A stretch of 64,000 bases of DNA from Neostapfia colusana (Eukaryota > Streptophyta > Magnoliopsida > Poales > Poaceae): NCBI GenBank assembly GCA_030760725.1, contig JASWHV010000009.1, forward strand, positions 93,236,780 through 93,300,779, given 5' to 3'. Shown in pieces: positions 1 through 9,228 of the stretch (position 1 is its first letter; each line of letters begins with the position of its first letter). Position numbers and translations under genes: made by a program. The notes beneath the pieces are model-generated. The model saw only the letters and a list, made by a program, of their open reading frames with translations, was not told the DNA's origin and made no database searches.

Positions 1-1477
1 GTGACAGCTAGGTTTAGGGCTCCGGCGAGGTCGGGATGCTTCCTTTCTCCACCAAACGATCGGCTCTTGGTCTCCAGAGCACCAGTGGGAGATGAGCTAG
101 ACCATGGTAACCAAATCCGCCGGGGAGCCCTCCAAACCCATCGGCACCGTGCGCCTGAAGTGGTCCGAAGGTTTTCCTGTGGCAAGAACGTGGAATTCTC
201 GCTCTACACTTAAGTTCTTGCCCTAGGATCGAGGGATTATATGTGTTAGGTAGTGAGGAAGCTTTGTGCAAGGTTTGAAGCCTTAACAACCCGAATTAAC
301 AACGAATTTTGCAAATCTTTACCTCGGGGTCGAGTTGCGCCGGCCTAGGGAAAATTTCCAAATTCTCCTCCGAGGAATCACGGCTTGGGCTGAGTTTTGG
401 GGGTGAGCAGCTCAGTTCACGGCTGCACCGAGGGAGTGGCTCACTTGAGCTTGATCTTCCTTGGTTCAGGCTGTCCACGGTGACTGAAAGTGGAAACCTT
501 CGGTATTCACTGCGGCACAGCTAAAACTCCGGAAATTTCGAGCTCCAACGGGCAGAGACCGAAGGAGTAGGGATGTTGGATGGCTAGAGCACGTGTTGGT
601 GATGATTTTTGCTGTGTAACGCTCGAGCAACCGAGCTCGGGTTGCTGTGGTTGATCGAGAAGAACCGAGCGGCTGTGTTCTTCGCGAGGAAAACAACCGA
701 GGCGACAGCGAGCTGGGGAAAATGAAATGGCTTTGTGGCACTCATGGCGTGGTGATCAGGATGAGCACAGGTTGAGCAAGCAGGAGGTGGTGCCAGAGAA
801 CTTCAGCCGAGGTCGGCTCCGGTGGCTACTGCGCGCTTGTGCACCCGAGAGAAGCAAAACAGAGTCGGTTTTCATCTCTGTGTAGCTGACTAGTGGGCTC
901 CACCTTTTTATCTCTTATCCAATTTTTCCCACTAATATTTTCACCACAGCTACTCACAATTGAATGCTTTTGCTTCACCTCAAAGTCATGGTTTGAAATG
1001 TTGAATTCAAATGATTTGAATTCTGGTGTGGAATTTGAATTGAGTTTGGTTATTGTAATTTGAATTGGAATTTGAATTCTCCTTTTGCATTGTTCCAAAA
1101 ACATAGCAAACCAACTCCAATATTTCTGAATTTTGGCATGGCGGCTAATTGAAATTTGGAGAACATATTTGTGGAGCCAAATTTGCAAATTGAGGAAATT
1201 GGGATTTGAAACTGAAATTTAAATTTAGATTCGAGGGCTTCCTCTTTTAACCCCAAACAAATATTAGAACCCCTCCAAATGAGCTGAAATTTAGAAGTTT
1301 GAATATTTGGCATATGAAGATCTAAGTTATGAATTCAGATCTCCATGTTTAGAAGTTTTGGGAAGTTTGGATCCTCACTTTGAACTTACACCATTAAAAT
1401 TCAAAGTTTTAGTTCCCCTCATTTTTCCTAAGTGCAAAGGTGCTGAAATTTTTGTTAGCACTTTTGGGGATTTTACA
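1..1477 (-). repeat. Partial gypsy LTR (5' end of a minus-oriented LTR)
   Basis: On the minus strand this piece begins TGTAAAATCCCC at 1477, the same kind of start as the 4-kb LTRs further right (TGTAAAAG, TGTAAGGG, TGTAACAG). Like them it runs from an AT-rich stretch (about 900-1477) into a GC-rich, CpG-bearing stretch (about 1-880). It stops exactly where copia coding sequence begins at 1478, and the copia reading frame is cut mid-domain there, so it is read as an insertion. The expected 5-bp duplication on the right is CACTT (1478-1482); its partner lies outside the window. No real ORF is seen. The family is probably a chromovirus of the Tekay/Del type; that assignment is inferred. Confidence 0.6.
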
Positions 1478-2050
1478 CACTTGTGGTGTTGCGTTCTCAT
1501 AATCATCATCTTCTTTGGCTCCCCCTGGATCGTTGCCATCATTAATGCTTTGATCATCTTCTTGATCTTGATGATCTTGATTTTGTGCATGAACTCCCCC
1601 TTGATCATAGCTCTCCTGTTGAGGTTCATCTTGAGCACTTGATTCTTGTGATTGTTCTCGAATTCGAATATCACCAAGTGACATTCTACTCAATGCTTGA
1701 CATAAGGCTTCTTCTTGATCTAGCACACACTTATCAACTTGCTCCGTTTGGGAGCCATTAGTTTTATCGAACACTACGTCACGTGCTACTTCAACAAGTC
1801 CGGAGACCTTGTTGAAGACATGATAAGCATAGGAGTTCAAATCATAGCCAAGCAAGAAACCCTCATCGGACTTCGAAGCGAACTTCGAGGTCCTAGGCTT
1901 CTTGTTTAGAATATAACATTTTGAACCAAAAACTCGAAAGTATGAAATATTTGGTTTGTTACCGGTGAGTAGTTCATATGAGGTTTTCTTGAGTAGGCGA
2001 TGAAGGTACAGTCGGTTTGTTGCATGACAAGCAGTTTTGATAGCTTCAGC
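1478..2050 (-). pseudogene. Copia pol: integrase C-terminal region and linker
   Basis: Downstream of the integrase core the frame continues with the copia signature LLGYDLNSYAYHVFNK, then VARDVVFDKTNGS, then an acidic, Q/D/E-rich linker. These are the usual sequences between integrase and reverse transcriptase in Sirevirus-type copia elements. The integrase frame stops at about 2051 where a Trp codon has become TAG, so this piece is separated from the core. The frame after about residue 117 of the 1409-1855 reading is not copia: it reads into the inserted LTR, so the apparent C-terminus is an artefact. The reverse transcriptase is not in the window. Confidence 0.75.
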
Positions 2051-2706
2051 CTAAAATTGGTCAGAGGTCTTGTATTCGTCAAGCATTGTCCTTGCCATCT
2101 TAATGAGCAATCGGTTCTTCATTTCAGCTACCCCGTTTCGTTGTGGGAAGTAAGGTGCCGAAAGTTCTTGCTTTATTCCTTCTTCATCTAGATATTCATC
2201 GACTTGTGTATTCTTGAATTCTGTTCCATTGTCACTCCTTATGTTCTTGATCGTCAATGAGAATTCATTTTGGGCTCGCCTGACAAACATCTTGAGTGTT
2301 CCTTGAGTTTCTGACTTATCATGCAAAAACAAAACCCACGTGAAGCGTGAAAAATCATCGACAATGACTAAACCATATTTAATACCGTCGATGCTTATAT
2401 AAGCAATTGGACCAAATAGGTCCATGTGTAGGAGCATGAGTGGTCTTGTTGTAGTCATGACATTCTTCACGGGATGGGGTGCTCCTACTTGCTTCCCGGC
2501 TAGGCACGCGCTACAAGGCCTGTTTTTCTCAAAAACAACATCCTTCAAACCTCGCATGTGATTGCCCTTTAGAAGTTTTTGTAGATTCCTCATACCAACA
2601 TGCGCTAGCCGTCTATGTCACAGCCAACCCATGTTGGTCTTTGCAATCAAGCATGTGTCAAGTTTGGCTTTATCTTTGTTGAAATCAACTAGATAAAGTT
2701 TCCCCT
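2051..2706 (-). pseudogene. Copia integrase (pre-integrase zinc finger plus core)
   Basis: This would insert the cDNA into the host chromosome. The HHCC finger is visible as HRRLAH, then CSACLAGKQ. The core keeps its three acidic residues in MDLFGP, SDNGTEF and the E of VAEMKNR. Just before the finger a Trp codon has become TGA (LWHRR would be expected), and after the core a Trp codon has become TAG, so the longest open stretch is only 180 codons (2593-2051). The family's integrase is normally continuous with gag-protease and RT in one polyprotein. The active-site residues survive but the frame is broken, so I call it a pseudogene. Confidence 0.85.
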
Positions 2707-3015
2707 TTAACACGCCTTGAAAGTAATAGAGTCATCACTTCTTATAGAGACGGTCACACCCTCATTAGTGAACAGACAATTATAACCTTTGTCACATAGT
2801 TGAGATATGGACAAGAGGTTATAATCTAAGGAATCAACATGTAAAACATGAGAAAGTGTATGTTCTGATGAAATAACTATTTTACCGGTACCTAGCACCT
2901 TTCCATGACTATTATCACCAAAACAGATGCCTTTGCTAAAGTCCTCATTTTTTTCGTACTCCACAAATATTTTTCTTTCTCCGGTCATATGATTGGTGCA
3001 TCCACTATCTAGCAC
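2707..3015 (-). pseudogene. Copia aspartic protease
   Basis: The reading contains DSGCTNHMTG, the active-site motif of Ty1/copia retropepsins. It is followed by the typical GKVLGTGKI flap-like segment and the LLSISQLCDKGY motif that leads to the pre-integrase region. The enzyme would process the gag-pol polyprotein inside the virus-like particle. The open part is about 100 codons, ending in a stop near 2707 before the integrase finger. The motif is intact but the polyprotein is interrupted on both sides. Confidence 0.85.
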
Positions 3016-3056
3016 CCATTTTGCTCCACCGGATGCATATGTCTACAAGAAAGAAA

Positions 3057-4091
3057 CTATGCTTTGGTCTTAGGTACCCAAGCTTGCTTGGGTACTTTGA
3101 CGTTAGTGACAAGTGACTTGGGCACCCACACATGAGACTTAGTGTTCTCATGGCGTGGCCCAACATATTTGGCATGAACTTTACCAAGACTGTTTCTCAT
3201 AAGCACATATGAAGCATCAAAGGTTCTAAACAACATTTGTTGTTCATATGAGTTTTCAATGTTAATTCTATCAACATTATTATTTTTTCCAACTTGGGAG
3301 GAATTTCCCTTGACAAAGACAATGCTCTTCTCTTCATCCTTGTGGCTTCTAGCTTTTTGCCTTTCACCATAAGAATACCCAATGCCATGTTTAACATTAG
3401 GAGGTCTCGTGACCAAGTATGCACTACGTGCATACTTGACCTTCTCCTTGTCAAACATGCCACTTTGAGAGGGATGCTTATCTTTTGTCAAGTTTGACTT
3501 TTCTTTTAGGTTGGTGTCATTTTTAGCACATGTACAAGTTAAGAGAGTTTTCGTTTCAACATGTTGAGAAGGTGAGTTTAAATAGGATGAAGCACCACTT
3601 TGCTTGAGTGACTCAACTTGCGCCTCAAGAATCTTGTTAACCTTGGTTAAGTTAGCAAGTTCATCCTTGAGTGCAATGTTTGAGTCTTTTATCTTCAAAC
3701 AAGTCTCCTTGCTTGAAGGTAACTCAAGCTCAAATGATTTGCTTTGCTCCTTTTCAATTTCAAGAATCCCTACATCAATCTCAAGATATTTCTCCTTTTG
3801 GAGAATGATCATATCTTCCTGTCGATTGACTAGCTCCTCCTTATCAACAATTTCATCCACTAGAATTTTCATTTTACCTATAGTATTTTTATCTAAACCT
3901 CTAAGCATGTCTTCATCATCACTAGAATTATCAATATCACTAGTAAAGGAATGCAAGGAGGACGATTTGGTTTTAACGTTTCTTTTTCCTTCCTTGGCCA
4001 TTAGGCATGTGTGGTTGGTGTCCTTCCATGCTCCCATGGTTGGAAAGAGAGTGGACTTCATGGTAGGATTCTTAATAGCTATAGTGGCCAT
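3057..4091 (-). pseudogene. Copia gag C-terminal, coiled-coil-rich region
   Basis: This is a 344-codon open stretch rich in K, E, S and N. It has a long heptad-like segment (roughly residues 60-170, ending in LEAQVESLKQSG), then basic sequence and VGPRHENTKSHVWVPK-type wording that normally precedes the protease in Sirevirus-like elements. It lies between the gag zinc knuckle and the protease. I recognise it from family context only; a distinct enzymatic role is not indicated. The plus-strand ORF at 3604-4179 is its shadow. Confidence 0.6.
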
Positions 4092-4735
4092 CTCCTCTTC
4101 TTCTTCAGATGAGGACTCATCATTGGAAACCCATTCTTTCCCTAGATGTGCTTGGCCATATTGCTTTTTTTTTCCTTGAATATTTTGTTTTGTTGAGGCT
4201 TGTTGTCTTTACTCTTCCTCTTACTGTCTTCATGTGGACAATCCACCATGAAATGATCATATTCTCCATAATTGTAGCATGCGCGCCTCGTCTTGGATCT
4301 TTGTTTGTCCTTGTATCTTCTTTCATTTGAGTTGCCACCCTTTCTTCATCTCATCATTTTCTTGAATTTTGTTATGAACAGGACCATGTCTTCTTCATCA
4401 ATATCAGTGCTTTCATCATCACCATCATCGTCCTCAAGAGCTTCTGGAGATTCTTTTGATGTTGGCTTGCATGTTGCCTTTAGTGCAACTTCTCTCTTCT
4501 TTGCCGAGGTGAGATCGAAAAGTTCCTTGACATGCTTGGCTTCCTTCTCCATCATTTCAAAGTTGATGATCTTGCCAAGAATCTCGTCCGGGGTCATTTT
4601 GTGAAACCCGAGACTTTCTCTAATCATGGAGCAGAGTGTCAAGTTCGGAGGCATGAATGCTCTAAGAATCAACTTGACCATCTCATGATCCGTCCACTTC
4701 TTGCTACCATAGGCTGACCTTGTTGATGAGAGATT
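4092..4735 (-). pseudogene. Copia gag middle region with degenerate zinc knuckle
   Basis: The longest reading (4681-4346) contains LRAFMPPNLTLCSMIRES and an acidic EDDDGDDESTD segment, typical of plant copia gag. After a stop the frame resumes with a zinc-knuckle remnant reading CYNYGEYDHFMVDC (about 4250-4285). The second cysteine of the expected CX2CX4HX4C pattern has become tyrosine, a single G-to-A type change. Nucleic-acid binding by this knuckle should be weakened. At least two frame breaks are visible between this piece and the gag N-terminus. Confidence 0.7.
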
Positions 4736-5406
4736 TCAATCAATTGTACATCTCTTGAAGTGATTCTCCTCCATCGATGGCAAACCTTCCCAATTCACCT
4801 TCTATCATTTTGATCTTGGCTTCACGCACATGATGATCACCTTCATGTGCGGTTTTGAGAGTGTCCCATATTTGTTTAGCAATTTTGAGTCCATCCACCT
4901 TGGTGAACTCATCTTGGCTTGATGATGAGGTGATTACTGCTGCGGCTTGAGCATTCCGATGAATAGATTGTTCTTGATCCAGGGTTAGCTCTTCATCATC
5001 ATCAGGTATATCTAGACCTGTACACACTATATGCCAAAGACTTGGGTTAAGAGATATAAGGTTCATTTTCATATTTTGTTTCCACATTGTATAATCAGTC
5101 CCATCAAAGCAAGGTGGTTTGCCTAATGGAATTGACAAATAATGATTATTTGAATTTAAACGCTCATAGTTAAGGATACCAGGAGTAGTCTTTGTGACTA
5201 CCCCCTTTTTGCTTTTTGTCTTCGATTTTCTCCCCGTCGGGGGAGAGTGCCTTCTTCCGCATAAACGCCTTTAGTTGGAGCATCTCCGCATCATCATCCT
5301 CACAGTCCTGAATGGCATTGAGGAGCTTCTCCAACTTTTGGTTTCCTTCGTCACCACCATTTTCATGATTGAAGCTTTTGGATTTACCCTTGATTTCCAA
5401 CATCAT
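4736..5406 (-). pseudogene. Copia gag N-terminal and capsid region
   Basis: Two readings join here. At 5406-5170 there is a basic/acidic N-terminal segment (MMLEIKGKSKS). At 5138-4740 there is IPLGKPPCFDGTDYTMWK followed by KIAKQIWDTLKTAHEG, the hallmark of the plant copia gag (UBN2/DUF4219-like). Reading through the gap in the second frame continues the protein upstream of 5138, so a single-base frameshift near 5180 splits one original ORF. A Trp codon has become a stop near 4738 (MYNW expected). Gag would form the capsid of the virus-like particle. The upstream ATG at 5406 lies 34 bp after the PBS. Confidence 0.75.
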
Positions 5407-5439
5407 CTCTTCGAGCGGTGATTCTATTTTGAAGAGTTT

Positions 5440-5452
5440 GGCTCTGATACCA
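5440..5452 (-). promoter_or_regulatory. Copia primer-binding site (initiator tRNA-Met)
   Basis: The minus strand reads TGGTATCAGAGCC two bases inside the LTR end (5455). This matches the 3' end of plant initiator tRNA-Met, the usual minus-strand primer of plant LTR elements. Its place fixes the element's orientation. Confidence 0.9.
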
Positions 5453-6198
5453 ATTGAATGTGGCCTAGAGAGGGGTGAATAGGCTCTTTGAATTTTAAAC
5501 AGTTTCCTGAAACACTTAGCGAACGGATCAATTCCAAGTGGGCCGGACTAGTCCTGTATGGTGCGGACTAGTCTGGTATGAGCGTAATGAAAAGATTAAA
5601 GTTAGACTTGTTCTACTTCAAGTATTTGTGCAGCGGAAAATAAATGATTACTCAAGTGTAATGAAATAAGAAACAGTAATTAACAATTTTAACACTAGGT
5701 ATCGATGTAACTTAAATTATAACTAGCACCCCTAATTGACAATTGAGAGAAGATCAAGAAAAACGAGACAAGGTTTTATCCCGAGGTTTGATTCCACCCA
5801 GGAATCTACGTCCCCATTGAGGAGTCCACCAAGGACCGGGTCTTCACCAATCCTTCCCTCGTTGAATCGCCACAAAGACCGATTCAAATCCACTAACCAC
5901 ACATAGGGGTAAACAATTGTACATGGGGCGTTCTCACAATCTGAGTGCTCTCACAAGATTATAGAGAGTAACTCTTCCTCCCACACACAAACAGAGAACA
6001 ATGATCAACAATTGTGTGGGAGAAGACAAACCAAGAGCTCAATGTCGAGAAGAACGACTCTCTCCTTTATCCAATCTCTATTCCTCAAAGACTTAATCTT
6101 TCTAGGCTTAGAATGAGTGGAGAGAGGTAATTTTTGTGCTCTTGGGGCGTGCACCGGCGCTGGAGTTTGAGAGTTGTGAATGTGTGGCCGTGCACCTC

Positions 6199-6210
6199 TA
6201 TTTATATAAA
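6199..6210 (-). promoter_or_regulatory. Candidate TATA box of the copia LTR
   Basis: The minus strand reads TTTATATAAATA. It lies roughly 25-490 bp downstream (on the minus strand) of the palindrome copies, the layout expected of an upstream enhancer-type array followed by a core promoter. It is a motif match only, with no transcript evidence. Confidence 0.55.
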
Positions 6211-6333
6211 GTTTCCAAAAGTCCTGGCGGCCAGACTAGTCCGCTCTGTTCACCGGACTAGTCCGGTGTGCCGTGTACAATTTTCGTGTTGCATGCGGCA
6301 CAGTGGAAACGCTAATTTGAACTGTTTACAGAA

Positions 6334-6690
6334 AGTTGAACGGACTAGTCCGGTCCATGAGCGGACTAGTCCAGTGCAAGGCGAATGCCGATTCCAGAGA
6401 GTTGAACGGACTAGTCCGGTTTCTGAGCGGACTAGTCCGGTGCAAGGTGAGTGCTGGTTCTAGAGAGTTGAACGGACTAGTCCGATTTCTGAGCAGACTA
6501 GTCCGGTGCAAGGTGAGTGCTGGTTTCAGAGAGTTGAACGGACTAGTCCGGTGCAAGGTGAGTGCCGGTTCCAAAGAGTTGAATGGACTAGTCCGGTTTC
6601 TGAGCGGACTACTCCGGTGCACCGTGTTGTGAGGCAACAGAAAGTTGAACGGACCAGTCTGGTTTCTGAGCAAACTTGTCCAGTACACCG
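6334..6690 (-). repeat. 66-bp tandem array of CCGGACTAGTCCGG palindromes
   Basis: The unit start GTTGAACGG recurs at about 6334, 6401, 6467, 6533, 6578 and 6643, so the period is 66 bp with one unit shortened by 21 bp. Most units hold two copies of the palindrome GGACTAGTCC. Two further copies occur at 6233-6280 and two at 5538-5570. Sirevirus LTRs are known to carry palindromic repeats of this general kind (CACCGGACT-type). The outermost units are diverged. Confidence 0.85.
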
Positions 6691-6978
6691 TGTTGTGAGT
6701 GATTTGGATATGTTTTAAGCCCTTACCCCTATGCAAAGATTTTGAGCTCTTGGGATGTGTCTCTCACACACATCCTATACAAGTAAGTCTATATTGCGCT
6801 TGGTTCATGGATCCGTCCTTTTCCTTTTTCTTCATCACTTCATTTTTCACCTTTTTGAGTGCACCAGTTCTTCCTTACACGAGTTAATCTGCATTCATCT
6901 CAACAAGTTCATTAGGATATCAATTCATTTGCCATCAATCGTCCAAAACCCATAAGGGAATTCCTAGATGCACTTTCA

Positions 6979-7837
6979 AGAGATGCTCCGTGTAGGGAAC
7001 CTCCTGCTTGTTTCAGTGCGACCGGTTCGATGTTCAGGCTGTTGGGCGAAAGGTTGTCCTGTACGACATTGAGTGAGCGTGCTGTGCAGCTCCACCGGTG
7101 GTCGTACGTGATGTGCTATTCGGGTGTCCCTGCAGATATACAATGAGTCCATTCGCCGTCCCTCGCATTTATGAGTACCGCTTGTTCACTGTGTTGTGAA
7201 GTAGATAACATATGGAATATTGTGATTAAATATTTCTGTTATTGAATAACTTGTATTGTTACATGTGTGCCACCAAATATTGCTCACTAAAGTTTTAGAT
7301 TCATGAACCGTTAACTTGTGGCTAAAAGATAAATTAAGGATGAACATGTAGGCGTGTCCGTTGCTGCAATGTGCCATCCTATGTTGTTATGACCTGCATG
7401 TAGAGTTTCATGTGTAGGGGCGTCAGTTAAGCCTTGCTGAGCCATCATACTCACGGTTGCTGCTATGACTGTTTGCAGGTGAGGAGTACCCCATGGACTT
7501 GGGATACAAGTCCACCAGCGAGGGCTACCCTCCATCGGGAACCACGGCTGAGTGGGAGCCGTACACGCCGGGCTGAAGATGAGTGCAGCAAGGGTAGGTT
7601 GTCCGTAGGGCTGGATAACCGGCTTTTGCTAGTTAGGTGGGCGTGAGTTGTAAAAATTATCTTCCGCTGCAGTAACTCTGTAATTAGCTGTAAACTGAAG
7701 GTTTGTACCACTTTGTGTACATATTCAGCATGTTTTCAATGTAATACAATAGTTTCCTTATGATGTGTGTTGTCAGGTGTCACATCGTGCGGCACCACCC
7801 TCTGAGATCCTGGACGTACGGATTTCGGTCCGTTGCA
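6979..7837 (+). repeat. 3' part of a gypsy LTR related to the 4-kb LTRs
   Basis: It shares with the LTRs at 33700-34577 and 62500-63386 the series ...CGAAAGGTTG, ACGTGATG...TTCGGGT, CGCCGTCCCTCGC, ATGAGTACCGCTTGTTCACTGTGTTGTG, ...TGTTGTCAGGTG and CGGCACCACCC, in the same order and orientation. Its left end is cut by the copia insertion at 6978. Its right end is uncertain, probably at TTGCA near 7837. No coding sequence is credible in it. Confidence 0.6.
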
Positions 7838-7921
7838 TGAACGTATGGACGTGGCTAAGAGGGGACGTTCCTGTCTTGGCGTTGACCGACAAGGATGTCG
7901 GTCTTCTAAGGGGGTGGATTG
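7838..7921 (+). other. Gypsy 3' internal remnant with hairpin and polypurine tract
   Basis: This short unassigned stretch ends in TCTAAGGGGGTGGATTG, a polypurine-tract-like sequence directly in front of a TGTGATATCC LTR start. A perfect 8-bp inverted repeat (TGACCGACA-type arm at 7884-7891, partner 7896-7903, 4-base loop) sits just before the tract. I take it as the tail of an internal region belonging to the next LTR; no protein can be assigned. Confidence 0.4.
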
Positions 7922-8160
7922 TGTGATATCCTGGCTCCCAGCTTAATAGGATTAATTGAATACTCATACCATCAAGATATAACTTCTTTTTTGGGAGCCC
8001 ACCTGCAAAGGACTCCAGGGTTAAGCGTTCTTGGCCCGGAGAAATTTGGGGATGGGTGACTGATCATGAAGTCTTCGCGGGTGCGCACGAGTGGGGACAA
8101 AGTGCACAGAAAAGACTAGTGTTGGTCAGTGGGGCTAGTCTATGATCCTAGAGAGCTACC
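7922..8160 (+). repeat. Truncated LTR bearing a 5S-rRNA-like module
   Basis: It begins TGTGATATCCTGG right after a polypurine-like tract and contains a 5S-rRNA-like segment (8011-8077). It then runs ACGAGTGGGGACAAAGTG and AAAAGACTAGTGTTGGTC, wording I recall from a short-LTR gypsy family of rice. At about 8160 it changes abruptly into the pre-gag leader that is otherwise found inside CH2 (24563 onward), so the LTR end, PBS and the rest of that element are missing. Confidence 0.5.
8011..8077 (+). promoter_or_regulatory. 5S-rRNA-like internal promoter core (A box, C box)
   Basis: Compared by eye with the plant 5S rRNA as I remember it, this stretch aligns without gaps over 67 bases. ACTCC is followed by the A-box-like GTTAAGCGT (8020-8028), CTTGG, the C-box-like GATGGGTGAC (8051-8060), then GAAGTC and TCG, all with exactly the 5S spacing. 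My count is 45 identical positions of 67, concentrated in the pol III control elements. The terminal stem sequences of a real 5S gene are absent, so it is not a functional rRNA gene. Cassandra TRIM elements are a known case of LTRs carrying 5S sequence. Confidence 0.7.
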
Positions 8161-8409
8161 ACTTCAAATAAGAGTGGTGTGCAGAAATTTTTATGATGAT
8201 TGCTTGTGTTTGTGTGCTGGTGTCAGTTGTGGGACGCTTTGGCGATTGTACACATCCACACATAGTGGAGAGATGTGAGATGCTTCGGCACTTGTTCACA
8301 TCGTCATATAGGCTGAAATTAATAATAGAAGATACTTAGTTCATACACCTTGATGCATATAGTTGGGGGATCAATCTAAATTTGTATTTCCTACTCTACA
8401 TTCTCACAG
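8161..8409 (+). other. Pre-gag leader of CH1
   Basis: This noncoding stretch is closely similar to 24563-24812 in CH2 (AATAAGAGTGGTGTGC, CATCCACACATAGT, GAGATGCTTCGGCACTTG, ATAGTTGGGGGATCA). In CH2 it separates the extra upstream ORF from gag. Conservation between the two copies marks it as the leader immediately before gag rather than random sequence. Confidence 0.7.
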
Positions 8410-9228
8410 ATGGTGAGGAAAAACTCCAACCACCAACGGAGGAACGCTCGTGGTAACAACGAACCACAGGAGGATGGCAATGTTGAAGTTCCTGAAAATG
8501 CCAACCCTAGAGCTGATGCAAACAACCTTGAGAGGTTGATGGCTATGCAGAACGAGCTCATGCAAACTATGATACAAACATTGGGTCAGCTGCAGGCCAA
8601 CAACAACAACAACCCTAACCCCGTTCCTGCACCCCCACCGCCGCCACCCCCACCACCGCCGGTTCACAAAAGATTGGGAGAGTTCATGAGAACTAGGCCG
8701 CCAACTTTTGTACAAGCCAATGATCCTACGGATGCTGATGATTGGTTGAAGTCTATGGAGAACAACCTTGCTATTGTTCGGTGCAATGATCGGGAGAAAG
8801 TTCCCTTTGCATCATACCAACTTATGGGAGCAGCCGCTGATTGGTGGGACTCTCTTTGCAATGCTCATGTCAACCAGGTGACTATCACTTTGGCTGAATT
8901 CAAGAAAAGTTTCCGTTCTCACTATGTCCCCGCAGGAGTCATGATGCTTAAAAGGCAAGAGTTTGAAGGTCTCCGTCAAGGAAGGAAGAGCGTGAATGAG
9001 TACCTCAACAAGTTCACGCAACTGTCAAGGTATGCTCTAGAAGACGTCAACTCGGATCACAGAAAGCAGTACTTGTTCATGAGAGGATTGAACAATGAGA
9101 TTCAAGTCCAGCTGCTCAACAATGATTATGCAAACTTCCAAAAGCTTGCTGACAAAGCTATAGTGGTGGAGAGCAAGATCCGTGAGATTGAACAAGAGGG
9201 AAAGAGAAAGATGCCATATACAGGATAG
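8410..9228 (+). CDS. CH1 gag (capsid part), 272 aa
   Basis: Gag forms the virus-like particle and packages element RNA. The start MVRKNSNHQRRN is basic. A proline run (PPPPPPPPPP, about residues 75-85) follows, then the retrotransposon gag core (residues about 100-250) with ADDWLKSMENNL, AADWWDSLC, FKKSFRSHYVP and EYLNKFTQLSRYA. The frame ends in TAG at 9226 where CH2 continues as QGQPQGSN, a CAA/CAG-to-TAG type change. The zinc knuckle therefore falls in the next, frameshifted piece. The start is chosen because CH2 has the equivalent ATG at 24813. This is the most intact gag of the CH family here. Confidence 0.8.
   Translation: MVRKNSNHQRRNARGNNEPQEDGNVEVPENANPRADANNLERLMAMQNELMQTMIQTLGQLQANNNNNPNPVPAPPPPPPPPPPVHKRLGEFMRTRPPTFVQANDPTDADDWLKSMENNLAIVRCNDREKVPFASYQLMGAAADWWDSLCNAHVNQVTITLAEFKKSFRSHYVPAGVMMLKRQEFEGLRQGRKSVNEYLNKFTQLSRYALEDVNSDHRKQYLFMRGLNNEIQVQLLNNDYANFQKLADKAIVVESKIREIEQEGKRKMPYTG

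Larger units (their letters stand above)
1478..6978 (-). mobile_element. Sirevirus-like Ty1/copia retrotransposon, 5' part
   Basis: Reading right to left there is a 5' LTR (6978-5455), a PBS, gag, a protease with the DSGCTNHMTG motif, integrase, and the start of the integrase-RT linker. This order, with integrase before RT, is diagnostic of Ty1/copia. The integrase wording (pre-integrase HHCC finger, MDLFGP, SDNG) and the LTR palindromes resemble the Sirevirus lineage (Opie/Ji relatives), recalled from family knowledge. Coding is broken by several stops and frameshifts. The RT/RNase H part and 3' LTR must lie left of the window, because an inserted LTR (1-1477) interrupts the linker. The 5-bp target duplication candidate next to the 5' LTR is AGAGA (6979-6983). 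Confidence 0.85.
5455..6978 (-). repeat. Copia 5' LTR (1524 bp)
   Basis: On the minus strand it begins TGAAAGTGCATCTAGG at 6978 and ends ACATTCA at 5455, giving TG...CA ends with a short TGAA/TTCA inverted repeat. The PBS follows directly. It carries a 66-bp tandem array of palindromes (6334-6690), a TATA-like box at about 6205, and two more copies of the palindrome near 5538-5570. The ORFs called across the array are by-products of a repeat length divisible by three. Confidence 0.9.

Noticed and set aside
1409..1477. C-terminal 23 codons of the copia linker ORF
   Set aside because: They read through the junction into the inserted LTR and match no copia protein.
3604..4179. 191-codon plus-strand ORF
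   Set aside because: Antisense shadow of the copia gag coiled-coil region on the minus strand.
6334..6690. CRISPR-like repeat array
   Set aside because: Units are contiguous and wholly repetitive with no unique spacers, inside a plant LTR.
6134..6736. Open frames on both strands across the copia LTR array, apparently encoding a repetitive Gly-Leu-Val-Arg or Thr-Ser-Pro protein
   Set aside because: The repeat unit is 66 bp, divisible by three, so one stop-free unit gives a long frame in several readings; it lies in the LTR and no family match is seen.
8011..8077. Functional 5S rRNA gene
   Set aside because: The 5' and 3' stem-forming ends are missing and the non-promoter positions are diverged.
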